Positions 7,461 to 13,827 of a stretch of DNA of 16,822 nt are shown here, piece after piece (within the stretch, counting starts at the first letter, position 1; the number at the start of each line of letters is the position of its first letter). The notes beneath the pieces are model-generated. The model had not been told where the DNA came from. It saw only the letters and a program-made list of their open reading frames with translations, and did no database searches. The DNA is taken from the NCBI GenBank assembly GCA_001784535.1, contig MFRJ01000042.1, forward strand, positions 1 to 16,822. The letters run 5' to 3'. A program made the translations under genes and the position numbers. The DNA comes from Candidatus Melainabacteria bacterium GWA2_34_9 (GTDB lineage Bacteria; Cyanobacteriota; Vampirovibrionia; Gastranaerophilales; UBA9971).

Positions 7461-7500
7461 AAAGGGAAAGGAAAGGGAAAGGGAAAGGGAAAGGGAAAGG
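7461..7500 (+). repeat. GGGAAA hexanucleotide microsatellite (G-quadruplex motif)
   Basis: A 40-bp run of (AAAGGG) units with two units shortened to AAAGG. Four consecutive GGG tracts separated by AAA (7475-7495) satisfy the three-tetrad G-quadruplex pattern on the plus, that is mRNA-like, strand. In an AT-rich genome such a pure G/A run is conspicuous, and it should be prone to copy-number change. Confidence 0.9.
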
Positions 7501-7712
7501 AATTTGAAGTTTGAAGTTTAGGTTGAAATTTATATAAAATATTTAAGAATTTTTGTTTTTTTTGAGTTTCGATGCATCTCTTATATATATAAAGTATTGA
7601 AGAAGTAAATAATTGCCAAAGAGTATAATTTAATTTACAAAACTTAACAAATAATTTTGTTGATTTTACGCTTTTCAAACTCCTGCCTTATTAAAACTTA
7701 TAAAAATAAATT

Positions 7713-7742
7713 TTGACATTAGTGTATTTTGTCAATTATAAT
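7713..7742 (+). promoter_or_regulatory. Consensus sigma70 promoter
   Basis: TTGACA (7713-7718), 18 bp, TATAAT (7737-7742), both hexamers perfect. Transcription would begin near 7749, leaving a leader of under 30 nt before the GTG at 7777. It makes the DRR-repeat gene independent of the atp operon. Confidence 0.8.
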
Positions 7743-7776
7743 TATAAGATTAAAGTTCAGAGGTTATATTTAAAAA

Positions 7777-8415
7777 GTGGAAATTACGCCTTACAATTAT
7801 AGTTACGCGAATTTCGTCCCCAAGCCTGACAGACGTCAGCAAAATCTTGCTGTTGCTGTTGATAGAAGATCAGGTGTTGACAGGAGAGAAGTTCCAAGAT
7901 ATATTTTAGCGCCTGATCAGGACTTAACTGGAGTCGATCCGAATACGCAATTTGTGCAGCAGCTTGATAGACGTCAGCAAAATCTTTCTGTTGATGCAGA
8001 CAGAAGAGCAGGAATTGACAGAAGAGAGGAAGCCAGATTCGTTCCGCTTTCATTTGGTGTTTCGAATGTACCGGAAAACACTGTTTTTATTGGAAATATA
8101 CTTCCTGAAAATATACCTGCTTTAAGAGATTTTCGTTCAAGTTTTAACAGCAAGGCTGCCAGCAAATTAAACCAGCCTGTATTTGATACTTTTAATTATT
8201 CAGGAAAACCTAAAGATATAAACTCAAATTTAAATCAGTTGCCTCTTGTTAATAAATCGGGTGTTGCGGAAATAAAGCAAAATGTTATCGCGTTTTTGTC
8301 AGATCCTCAGTCTGCTCTTAAAAAAACAGCAGAAGTTTTTGCGGCAATAACAACTATAATTGCGGGAACTGAGGCTATAAGCAGATTGGTTTCCACGATT
8401 ACAAAGAAAAAATAA
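7777..8415 (+). CDS. Hypothetical protein with duplicated RRxxxDRR repeat
   Basis: 212 residues, GTG start with AGAGGT about 12 nt upstream and a consensus promoter. Two 46-residue units repeat near the N terminus: DRRQQNLAVAVDRRSGVDRR (18-37) and DRRQQNLSVDADRRAGIDRR (64-83). The DNA copies begin at 7828 and 7966 (138-bp period) and remain clearly alike. The middle is Asn/Pro-rich and probably flexible; the C terminus holds a hydrophobic helix (about 184-206) with a KKK tail, which could be a membrane anchor or amphipathic helix. Short RRSGxDRR motifs of this kind occur at the start of various bacterial proteins without a settled function. It is followed after 6 bp by the Rossmann-like gene, so the two likely act together. 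Confidence 0.75.
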   Translation: MEITPYNYSYANFVPKPDRRQQNLAVAVDRRSGVDRREVPRYILAPDQDLTGVDPNTQFVQQLDRRQQNLSVDADRRAGIDRREEARFVPLSFGVSNVPENTVFIGNILPENIPALRDFRSSFNSKAASKLNQPVFDTFNYSGKPKDINSNLNQLPLVNKSGVAEIKQNVIAFLSDPQSALKKTAEVFAAITTIIAGTEAISRLVSTITKKK

Positions 8416-8421
8416 TATTGT

Positions 8422-9474
8422 ATGAGTTTAAAAAATTCGAAATATTTTGAGTTAATTAAGCAAAATATTGAAACGTTTAGGTTGAATTTAAACAATTATA
8501 GTATTTTGTTGCCTGCTTCACCGAAAGAACCTGCTCTTTTGGCAGTTATTGCGGCAATGGCAGGTGCTAAAAACATTTATGTAAAGACAAATAAGATTTC
8601 AGTAAAAGATAATATTGCGAAAACAGCTACAGAACTCGGTTTTGAAAACATAAAATGTGTTGATAATATTACACGAGATCTTTTTTCTGAAATTAATATA
8701 GTTGTAAAAGGTGGAGAAATTGACAATATTGATGGCGCGTTTCTGAATCAGCTTAATAAAAAAAGTGTTATAACCTTGTTTCCTGAAAATCTTGATTTTA
8801 CGGATACAGAAAATATTGATCTGGAAGCATTCAATAAAGAAAAGGCTTCTGTGATAGGAATAGACCCTGAAGATAAAAATTTAAATCTATATAAATATTT
8901 TTCTCATATTCTTTTAAAAAGATGCTATGAAGCAGGACTGGATGTTTATAAATCACGTTTGCTTCTGGTAGGGCATGGAAGTTTGCTTGCTTCGTCCCTG
9001 CAACTTTTAAAAGCGGCAGGTGCGATAGTTTATTCGTACAATATTCAAGCATCTATAGATCAGGCTTTTCTTCTTAAACGTTTGCCGGAGCTTGATGCAA
9101 TTATAGTTATGGATTATCCTCAAACCTCCAAGCAGGTGATCGGCAGCAAAGGTGCTATTTCTATCAGTGATATTGTTGATTTATGCCCTTATGCAAAAAT
9201 TATCCATTTTTCAGGAAAGCTTGAAGAAAATTCATTAAACCTTGGAAAAATTAAGTGTTTGCCTGCTGAAATCACTCAAAATTCAATAAATCTTAATATT
9301 CAGGAATTGGGCAAAAACGGGCTTGTAGAAATAGCTACAGCCTGCATTAAAGTTGCCGACAACTTAATAAAATCTAGAGCAAATACTATGCAGATAACAG
9401 ACTCTGTAGTAACATACAAAATAATTAATAAAACACAACCTGTTTTATTAGGCTGGGATCAAAGAGGACGTTAG
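8422..9474 (+). CDS. Uncharacterised 350-residue protein with Rossmann-like segment
   Basis: Soluble, no signal peptide. Residues 179-206 (RLLLVGHGSLLASSLQLLKA then AGAIVYSY) have the strand, glycine turn (GHGS), helix and strand order of a dinucleotide-binding fold. An earlier stretch (27-55, SILLPASPKEPALLAVIAAM then AGAKNIYV) shows a second alpha/beta unit, giving a two-domain outline like that of S-adenosylhomocysteine hydrolase or D-2-hydroxyacid dehydrogenases. Catalytic residues of those enzymes are not evident, so no function is assigned. It ends in TQPVLLGWDQRGR. It starts 6 bp after the DRR-repeat gene with a weak Shine-Dalgarno and is probably co-transcribed with it. Confidence 0.75.
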   Translation: MSLKNSKYFELIKQNIETFRLNLNNYSILLPASPKEPALLAVIAAMAGAKNIYVKTNKISVKDNIAKTATELGFENIKCVDNITRDLFSEINIVVKGGEIDNIDGAFLNQLNKKSVITLFPENLDFTDTENIDLEAFNKEKASVIGIDPEDKNLNLYKYFSHILLKRCYEAGLDVYKSRLLLVGHGSLLASSLQLLKAAGAIVYSYNIQASIDQAFLLKRLPELDAIIVMDYPQTSKQVIGSKGAISISDIVDLCPYAKIIHFSGKLEENSLNLGKIKCLPAEITQNSINLNIQELGKNGLVEIATACIKVADNLIKSRANTMQITDSVVTYKIINKTQPVLLGWDQRGR

Positions 9475-9490
9475 TTTAGCTGGTAGGACT

Positions 9491-9589
9491 ATGTATTTAA
9501 ATTTAGCATTTGATTTTGTCATTTTTTGTACAACTATTGGTCTTGTTTTTATGGGAGTTTCAAATATAACTTCATTTATGAACCAATAA
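9491..9589 (+). CDS. Possible 32-residue membrane peptide
   Basis: ATG at 9491, TAA at 9587-9589, just after the 350-residue gene and before the terminator, so it lies on that transcript. The peptide is mostly one hydrophobic stretch (LAFDFVIFCTTIGLVFMGVS) without charges apart from one Asp. GGTAGG stands only 3 nt before the ATG, which is closer than ideal. A real small membrane protein is plausible but unproven. Confidence 0.35.
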   Translation: MYLNLAFDFVIFCTTIGLVFMGVSNITSFMNQ

Positions 9590-9609
9590 GATTGTAAAAG
9601 TAAAATCTA

Positions 9610-9642
9610 AAAGAGCCTTCTCGAATTTTGAGAAGGCTCTTT
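9610..9642. terminator. Strong bidirectional terminator
   Basis: A perfect 13-bp stem, AAAGAGCCTTCTC (9610-9622) with GAGAAGGCTCTTT (9630-9642), and a 7-nt loop. It lies between converging genes: the plus-strand unit ending by 9589 and the minus-strand secreted-protein gene ending at 9659. T-rich bases follow on both strands. Confidence 0.92.
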
Positions 9643-9658
9643 CTAATTTCAGATGATT

Positions 9659-10267
9659 TTAGAAACCTGGTGAATGTATAGGTAATCCTTTATATCCGGG
9701 ATTTGAATACACTAAGTTTCTTATACTGCTTGTGGTGTGATTTGCGCTTGTAAAAAGTCTAGAAAGAGTATTTAATCTTTCTGTTAATGGACATTGAATT
9801 TGCGCAGCCATAGGATTTTTAGCTTTCATTTGAGTCCAAACATCTGCTTCATAACCCCAGGCATAGGTTTCTTCTTCAAGTGAACACAATTCATCCTGAT
9901 GAACTGCTTCATGGCTTAATAAGCTGGCAAGAGCTTCAGCAGGAGCATTTTGATGTTTGTTATTTATGAATATATACAGCTGTTTTCCTTTTTTCCAGCC
10001 AAGCGCATCGAAATTTGCATAATCGGGTGAAATGTCAGCAAGATTTTTAAATTCAAGTTTCATTGGCAATCCGGAAGCGTTATTTCCCAGAATAGCTTTT
10101 TTGGCCCAACTTGCGGAAGTTCCATCCATAAGATCAAGCGCCTGAATGAATTTTGAATTATTTGTGACTGATGAATACGAGCTAGTACTTGAAATATTGC
10201 CTGCAAACGCTGGCACTGCGAAAAAAAATGCGAAAATAACCGTTAATAAAGTTTTTGGTACACGCAT
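9659..10267 (-). CDS. Secreted protein with HEAVH metallopeptidase-like motif
   Basis: 202 residues with a clear Sec signal peptide (MRVPKTLLTVIFAFFFAVPA, likely cut after AFA at residue 22). Residues 117-123 read LLSHEAVH: His119-Glu120-x-x-His123 fits the HExxH zinc site, and EEETYAWGYEADVW (131-144) a few residues later offers Glu ligands as in gluzincins. Cys128 and Cys159 could form a disulphide outside the cytoplasm. The rest matches no peptidase family I can name, and the protein is short for a protease, so binding without catalysis is possible. A GAGGGT Shine-Dalgarno (10279-10284) lies 11 nt before the ATG. The gene stands alone, convergent with its left neighbour and divergent from the substrate-binding protein. 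Confidence 0.75.
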   Translation of the reverse strand: MRVPKTLLTVIFAFFFAVPAFAGNISSTSSYSSVTNNSKFIQALDLMDGTSASWAKKAILGNNASGLPMKLEFKNLADISPDYANFDALGWKKGKQLYIFINNKHQNAPAEALASLLSHEAVHQDELCSLEEETYAWGYEADVWTQMKAKNPMAAQIQCPLTERLNTLSRLFTSANHTTSSIRNLVYSNPGYKGLPIHSPGF

Positions 10268-10363
10268 AAGTGATTTTTACCCTCAATTCTTCCTTCTGTA
10301 AATTAATGTCTAATCTTCCCAGATCCAGATTTGTTTGTTTAATTTTTAAAATTTCTCACTTGA

Positions 10364-10392
10364 TCTACATTTTTGCACATGTAAATTATAAT
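10364..10392 (+). promoter_or_regulatory. Possible promoter for the substrate-binding protein
   Basis: TCTACA (10364-10369), 17 bp, TATAAT (10387-10392). The -10 is perfect, the -35 matches 4 of 6. It leaves a leader of about 120 nt before the TTG start at 10520. The 252-bp divergent gap 10268-10519 otherwise shows no clear element, and the reading frame across it has no ribosome binding site. Confidence 0.4.
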
Positions 10393-10519
10393 TATCCACT
10401 TTTAAAAGGAAACCATTTGTTTGAAGGACTTAACAGACTTTTACAATATCTTTTTCAATTATTCTTTAATCATGCTAAATTAGATTCAGTAAAAACATAG
10501 ATTTTACGGAGTTATAAAA

Positions 10520-11797
10520 TTGAAAAAATTTTTATCCATATTTGTTTTATTGATTTTAATATTCAGTGTTGTGTCAGGTATTTCTTCTTGCCAGCAAAAG
10601 CCTGATAATGCAGGAAAAATAGAAATTACTTTCTGGACGCTTCAACTTTCTGATTTTTCAGTCTATATAAAAGATGTTATAGCCCAATACGAACAAAAAT
10701 ATCCTAATGTAAAAATAAAATGGATTGATGTTCCTTATTCTGAAGGGGAAAAAAGAGCACTCGCTGCTGTTATGAGTAATGATGTGCCTGATCTTATAAA
10801 CATGAATCCCGGATTTGGTGCCACGATGGCGTCAAAAGGTGCTTTGATTGATATAAAAAATTATGTCAATCAGGAAAAATATGACGATTATCTTCCTGAA
10901 AGCTGGCAAGCTTCCAGTGTTTCTGGCATGACTTTCGGGATACCATGGTATATTACCTCCGCAATAACAATTTATAACAAAAAAATACTTAATGATGCAG
11001 GAATTACAGATTATGATTCTATAAAAACCTATGAAGATTTAGGAAAACTATCTCCTGTAATCAAGCAAAAGGCTGATAAGTTCGCACTTATGCCAAATCT
11101 TACCGAAAGCGGTTATATGCTTAAACTTTTTAATAAGTATGATATTCCTATAGTAGATAAAGCAGGTAAAAAAGCCCTCTTTAACACGCCCGAGGCAGTG
11201 AGGGTTTTATCTTTTTGGACGGATATGTACGGAAATAAATATATTCCCGCAGAATCGATTACAGAAGGACACCGGGCAGCACTTGAAAAATATCAGGCGG
11301 GAGAAACAGCTTTTATCATTGCAGGCGCTAATTTTTTGAAAATCATTAAAGAAAATGCCCCTGAAGTATACAAAAATTCGGATGTTTCTTCTCAGATAGT
11401 AGGAAGTAACGGAAAAGTTGATTTTTCCTTGATGAATCTGGTAGTTCCTAAAAAAAGCAAAAATCCTGAAATAGCTGTAGATTTTGCTCTTTTCCTTACA
11501 AATCATAAAAACCAGCTTGAATTTTGCAAATTAGCGCCTATTTTGCCTTCTACCAAAGAAACGCTTAGTTCTGATTTCTTTAAAACATCTGAAAGCAAAG
11601 AATTAACCGTAAAGGGCAGAATTATAAGCGCACAGCAACTGAAAAATGCTCTGACCCCAGCTCCTCAGCTAAGGGATCAGAAAGATTTGAACGAAATAAT
11701 TGATAATGCAACACAACAGGCTTTGTTAAAAGAAAAAACACCTAAAGATGCTTTAAATCAGGCAGTAAAAGACTGGGACAATATTTTGGCCGAATAA
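10520..11797 (+). CDS. ABC transporter sugar-type substrate-binding lipoprotein
   Basis: 425 residues, family-1 extracellular solute-binding protein (maltose-binding type). TTG start with GGAG (10508-10511) 8 nt upstream. A lipoprotein signal peptide ends in ISSC, with Cys24 the lipidated residue; then comes the family's opening strand (KIEITFWTLQLSD) followed by YEQKYPNVKIKWIDVPYSEG and AVMSNDVPDLINMNPGFGA. The second lobe includes FIIAGANFLKIIKENAPEVY and the usual late SKNPEIAVDFALFLTNHKNQ segment. It should capture a sugar or other small polar ligand for an ABC importer. No permease or ATPase gene is adjacent, so the partners must be encoded elsewhere. Confidence 0.92.
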   Translation: MKKFLSIFVLLILIFSVVSGISSCQQKPDNAGKIEITFWTLQLSDFSVYIKDVIAQYEQKYPNVKIKWIDVPYSEGEKRALAAVMSNDVPDLINMNPGFGATMASKGALIDIKNYVNQEKYDDYLPESWQASSVSGMTFGIPWYITSAITIYNKKILNDAGITDYDSIKTYEDLGKLSPVIKQKADKFALMPNLTESGYMLKLFNKYDIPIVDKAGKKALFNTPEAVRVLSFWTDMYGNKYIPAESITEGHRAALEKYQAGETAFIIAGANFLKIIKENAPEVYKNSDVSSQIVGSNGKVDFSLMNLVVPKKSKNPEIAVDFALFLTNHKNQLEFCKLAPILPSTKETLSSDFFKTSESKELTVKGRIISAQQLKNALTPAPQLRDQKDLNEIIDNATQQALLKEKTPKDALNQAVKDWDNILAE

Positions 11798-11805
11798 AAA
11801 AACTC

Positions 11806-11834
11806 TTGACGAAGAAAATTTAGCGTAGTACTTT
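11806..11834 (+). promoter_or_regulatory. Likely promoter of tRNA-Val
   Basis: TTGACG (11806-11811), 17 bp, TACTTT (11829-11834). The -35 is near consensus, the -10 is weak. The predicted start lies a few bases before the tRNA at 11848. It lies directly after the stop of the substrate-binding gene. Confidence 0.4.
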
Positions 11835-11847
11835 ATTCTTACGTTAA

Positions 11848-11920
<73 letters not shown>

Positions 11921-11946
11921 AGACTTTCCCCCTTTTACTAAAATCA

Positions 11947-11966
11947 TTTGTCCACATTTTGTCCAC
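11947..11966. repeat. Tandem TTTGTCCAC repeats, candidate integrase arm sites
   Basis: TTTGTCCAC occurs at 11947-11955 and again at 11958-11966, 11 bp (one helical turn) apart, between the tRNA 3' end and the integrase gene. Tyrosine integrases of this size use short direct repeats flanking the core site for their N-terminal domain, so an arm-site role is reasonable but inferred. Confidence 0.35.
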
Positions 11967-12013
11967 TTGGATGTTTTGTAAGACAAGTCGAAACGGGTAG
12001 AAGATAAAATAAA

Positions 12014-12037
12014 AAGATACATAACCAAATGTATCTT
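12014..12037 (-). terminator. Terminator of the integrase operon
   Basis: AAGATACAT (12014-12022) pairs perfectly with ATGTATCTT (12029-12037) around a 6-nt loop. Read on the minus strand it is followed by TTTATTTTATC, giving an intrinsic terminator 33 bp past the integrase stop that keeps the element's transcripts from running into the tRNA. Confidence 0.8.
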
Positions 12038-12069
12038 AAAGAAAATTAAATGAAATTTGTAAGAGTTAT

Positions 12070-13098
12070 CTACGCCTGTTTCTTTTGAGAGAAAGCTTCA
12101 AGGTTATGGATAGCTCTTTTTTTGTTAGCTTCCATAGGATGAGCATAGCGACTCGCAGTTATTCTTATATCAGAGTGCCCTAGTATGTCTGCTACTACAA
12201 CCAAGTCATCTCCCGATGCTACCATCCTCGTCGCTGATGTATGCCTAAGCCCATGAGGATTAAGATAAGGAACTTCTGCTCTATTACACAGCTTCTTAAG
12301 AGCATGTTGAATATCGTAATAAGGCATGCCTGTTTTCGGATTCACGAAGACGTATTCACTACAGGAGTTGACCTTGATACCTTCAAAAATCTTCACTAGG
12401 GTAGGCGACATATCTACTTTTCTCGGTTTTCCGTTTTTGGTGTCATACAATGTAAAGACTTCTTTTTTTAAGTCAACGGAAGTCCATTTCATCTTCAGGA
12501 CTTCATTCTTTCTCATTCCTGTGTGAAGTAAGGTGGTGAGGACAGGTTTTAAGTATGCGAAATAATCTGTACATGCCTTTATAAGCTTATGTTCATCATC
12601 TACACTAAGGAATTTTTCTCTGTAATTGTCCACTCTTAACGGTTTCACTCCTCTGCATGGGTTTACATCAGTCAATCTCTCGTCTATAGCAATGTTAAAC
12701 ACTCCTGACAGGATTGTAATATCCCTGTTGATAGAAGCAGGTTTTAAACCTTGTCCTTGCCTGAATATACGGTACTTTTCAACCGTGAAGGGAGATATTT
12801 CTTTGAATTTCTTTCCGTTGAAAAAATTCTCTAATGTAGCAACTGTGGATTTATCATTTTTCCAACCTTTTCTGGTTGCTGCCCCCTTTTTCTTGAACAA
12901 TTCAAAAGCGATATCAATTAATTTTTCCCCTTTATTATCGATAAGATTATATTTTCCCTGCAAAAGTTCAGCTTTTAATATTGTTTCTGCCTTCTCTGCA
13001 TCTCTTCGATTAGTCGCTTCTGGTATAGCCTGATGGTATCGCTTACCTCGTATTTGTAACTTTAGGTACCATCTACTGTTTTTCTCATAAATTGCCAT
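12070..13098 (-). CDS. int: Site-specific tyrosine recombinase (integrase)
   Basis: 342 residues. An N-terminal AP2-like arm-binding segment (about 1-50: MAIYEKNSRWYLKLQIRGKR), a core-binding SAM-like domain (about 58-150) and the catalytic domain (165-330). All catalytic residues are visible: Arg196 in LLHTGMRKNEVL, Lys221 in DTKNGKPRKV, His282 and Arg285 in PHGLRHT, His308 in LGHSD and the nucleophile Tyr318 in SRYAH. It should catalyse integration and excision at the adjacent tRNA-Val. The ATG at 13098 has an excellent AAAGGAGT Shine-Dalgarno (13107-13114). Intact and probably active. Confidence 0.96.
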   Translation of the reverse strand: MAIYEKNSRWYLKLQIRGKRYHQAIPEATNRRDAEKAETILKAELLQGKYNLIDNKGEKLIDIAFELFKKKGAATRKGWKNDKSTVATLENFFNGKKFKEISPFTVEKYRIFRQGQGLKPASINRDITILSGVFNIAIDERLTDVNPCRGVKPLRVDNYREKFLSVDDEHKLIKACTDYFAYLKPVLTTLLHTGMRKNEVLKMKWTSVDLKKEVFTLYDTKNGKPRKVDMSPTLVKIFEGIKVNSCSEYVFVNPKTGMPYYDIQHALKKLCNRAEVPYLNPHGLRHTSATRMVASGDDLVVVADILGHSDIRITASRYAHPMEANKKRAIHNLEAFSQKKQA

Positions 13099-13169
13099 TT
13101 TCTAATACTCCTTTAAATAAATATTACACTCTCCCTGTATACAACCCAAAAGGGTTCCCATCAACTCCT

Positions 13170-13388
13170 CTAAATTAAAATAGTGTTATTAGTCAAATGC
13201 TCCAAAACTTTCGACTTGACAAACAGGATTTTAGAACCTAATTTCCTGTAAATCTCTGGATTGAATTTTTTTCTCTTTTTCCCTCCATTTTTACCACTGC
13301 TACATGTGTATGAATAAATCGTGGCTTGACTTATTCCTAGAAACAATGCTAACTCTTCCACAGACATCAACTGTATTTCACTATCCAT
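13170..13388 (-). CDS. Excisionase-like HTH_17 protein
   Basis: 72 residues. The MerR-like winged helix-turn-helix of the HTH_17/excisionase family spans residues 8-27 (MSVEELALFLGISQATIYSY), followed by a very basic, glycine-rich wing (SGKNGGKKRKKF) and the family's closing GSKILFVKSKVLEHL. It lies 71 bp before int and is read in the same direction, the usual place for a directionality factor. It would bend the attachment site DNA and favour excision. The long basic wing is unusual; most relatives have a short turn there. Confidence 0.8.
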   Translation of the reverse strand: MDSEIQLMSVEELALFLGISQATIYSYTCSSGKNGGKKRKKFNPEIYRKLGSKILFVKSKVLEHLTNNTILI

Positions 13389-13391
13389 AAT

Positions 13392-13469
13392 CTAATACCA
13401 TTCCCCATCTTTATTATCAAACTTATAATCTCTTCCAACATCCCAGTAACTCTGAGTTTTATTATCCAT
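13392..13469 (-). CDS. Possible 25-residue peptide upstream of xis
   Basis: ATG at 13469, TAG at 13394-13392, ending 3 bp before the xis ATG. The peptide (MDNKTQSYWDVGRDYKFDNK and DGEWY) is rich in Trp, Tyr and Asp and looks like real coding sequence in composition, but it has no Shine-Dalgarno. GGGGAA near its end would serve as the ribosome site of xis. It may be a leader peptide or chance. Confidence 0.3.
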   Translation of the reverse strand: MDNKTQSYWDVGRDYKFDNKDGEWY

Positions 13470-13480
13470 AACATTTATTG

Positions 13481-13517
13481 AGTATTTATGGGCTTGGCTT
13501 AACACCCCATAAATACT
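13481..13517. repeat. 12-bp perfect inverted repeat between acidic gene and xis
   Basis: AGTATTTATGGG (13481-13492) and CCCATAAATACT (13506-13517) with a 13-nt spacer. No U-tract follows on either strand, so it is not a normal terminator. It lies 20 bp after the acidic-protein stop and before xis-int, a good place for an operator, an RNA processing site or an attenuator separating replication from excision genes. Confidence 0.7.
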
Positions 13518-13536
13518 TTAACTACCTTTAAGCTAC

Positions 13537-13812
13537 TCATTTTTCAAGCCTAAAACAATGTTCCAAAAAGGCTCTCCTCATTTCTTCTCTATAACGTACA
13601 GCTTCATTAATTTGTTGTATCCTTTCCTCAGAGGACAGGCTATTCCAAATCTTTCTAGGCTCTATGTTTTCTTCAGCATAGTAATCATATTCTTCATGAT
13701 ACCCTTCTCTACATACTCCAAATTCTCCAAACTCTTTCCACTCTTCATTTTCTTCCCATTCTCCTTCAATTTTTTCCCATTCCCATTCTTCTTCAAAATC
13801 TTCATCCCTCAT
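13537..13812 (-). CDS. Very acidic hypothetical protein
   Basis: 91 residues, unrecognised. The first 50 are extraordinarily rich in Glu with regularly placed Trp, Phe and Tyr (EEEWEWEKIEGEWEENEEWK and GYHEEYDYYAEE); the last 40 (SSEERIQQINEAVRYREEMR and RAFLEHCFRL) form a charged helix pair. AAAGGAAA lies just upstream of the ATG at 13812, and the gene starts 15 bp after the stop of the DnaC-like gene, so translation is likely. Strong negative charge on a mobile element suggests a DNA-mimic or inhibitor of a DNA-binding host protein, but nothing beyond composition supports this. Confidence 0.65.
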   Translation of the reverse strand: MRDEDFEEEWEWEKIEGEWEENEEWKEFGEFGVCREGYHEEYDYYAEENIEPRKIWNSLSSEERIQQINEAVRYREEMRRAFLEHCFRLEK

Positions 13813-13827
13813 GATTATTTTCCTTTC

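Larger units (their letters stand above)
7303..7776. other. 474-bp gene-free region after atpG
   Basis: No convincing gene. It holds, in order, a short GC hairpin (7429-7445), a GGGAAA microsatellite (7461-7500), a TTTGAAG direct repeat (about 7503-7518), a very AT-rich stretch, and the promoter at 7713-7742 for the next gene. The long reading frame on the minus strand here is produced by the microsatellite (Phe-Pro repeats) and is not a gene. Confidence 0.7.

Noticed and set aside
7370..7678. 102-codon minus-strand ORF with Phe-Pro repeats
   Set aside because: The FPFPFP stretch is simply the GGGAAA microsatellite read backwards, and the frame crosses the candidate terminator.
10270..10500. 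76-codon plus-strand ORF before the substrate-binding gene
   Set aside because: GTG start without Shine-Dalgarno, overlaps the divergent promoter region and the -10 at 10387-10392; composition is that of AT-rich noncoding DNA.
12326..13033. Plus-strand ORFs of 66 and 135 codons opposite the integrase
   Set aside because: They mirror a complete integrase gene with all catalytic residues and a strong ribosome site, so they are antisense shadows.
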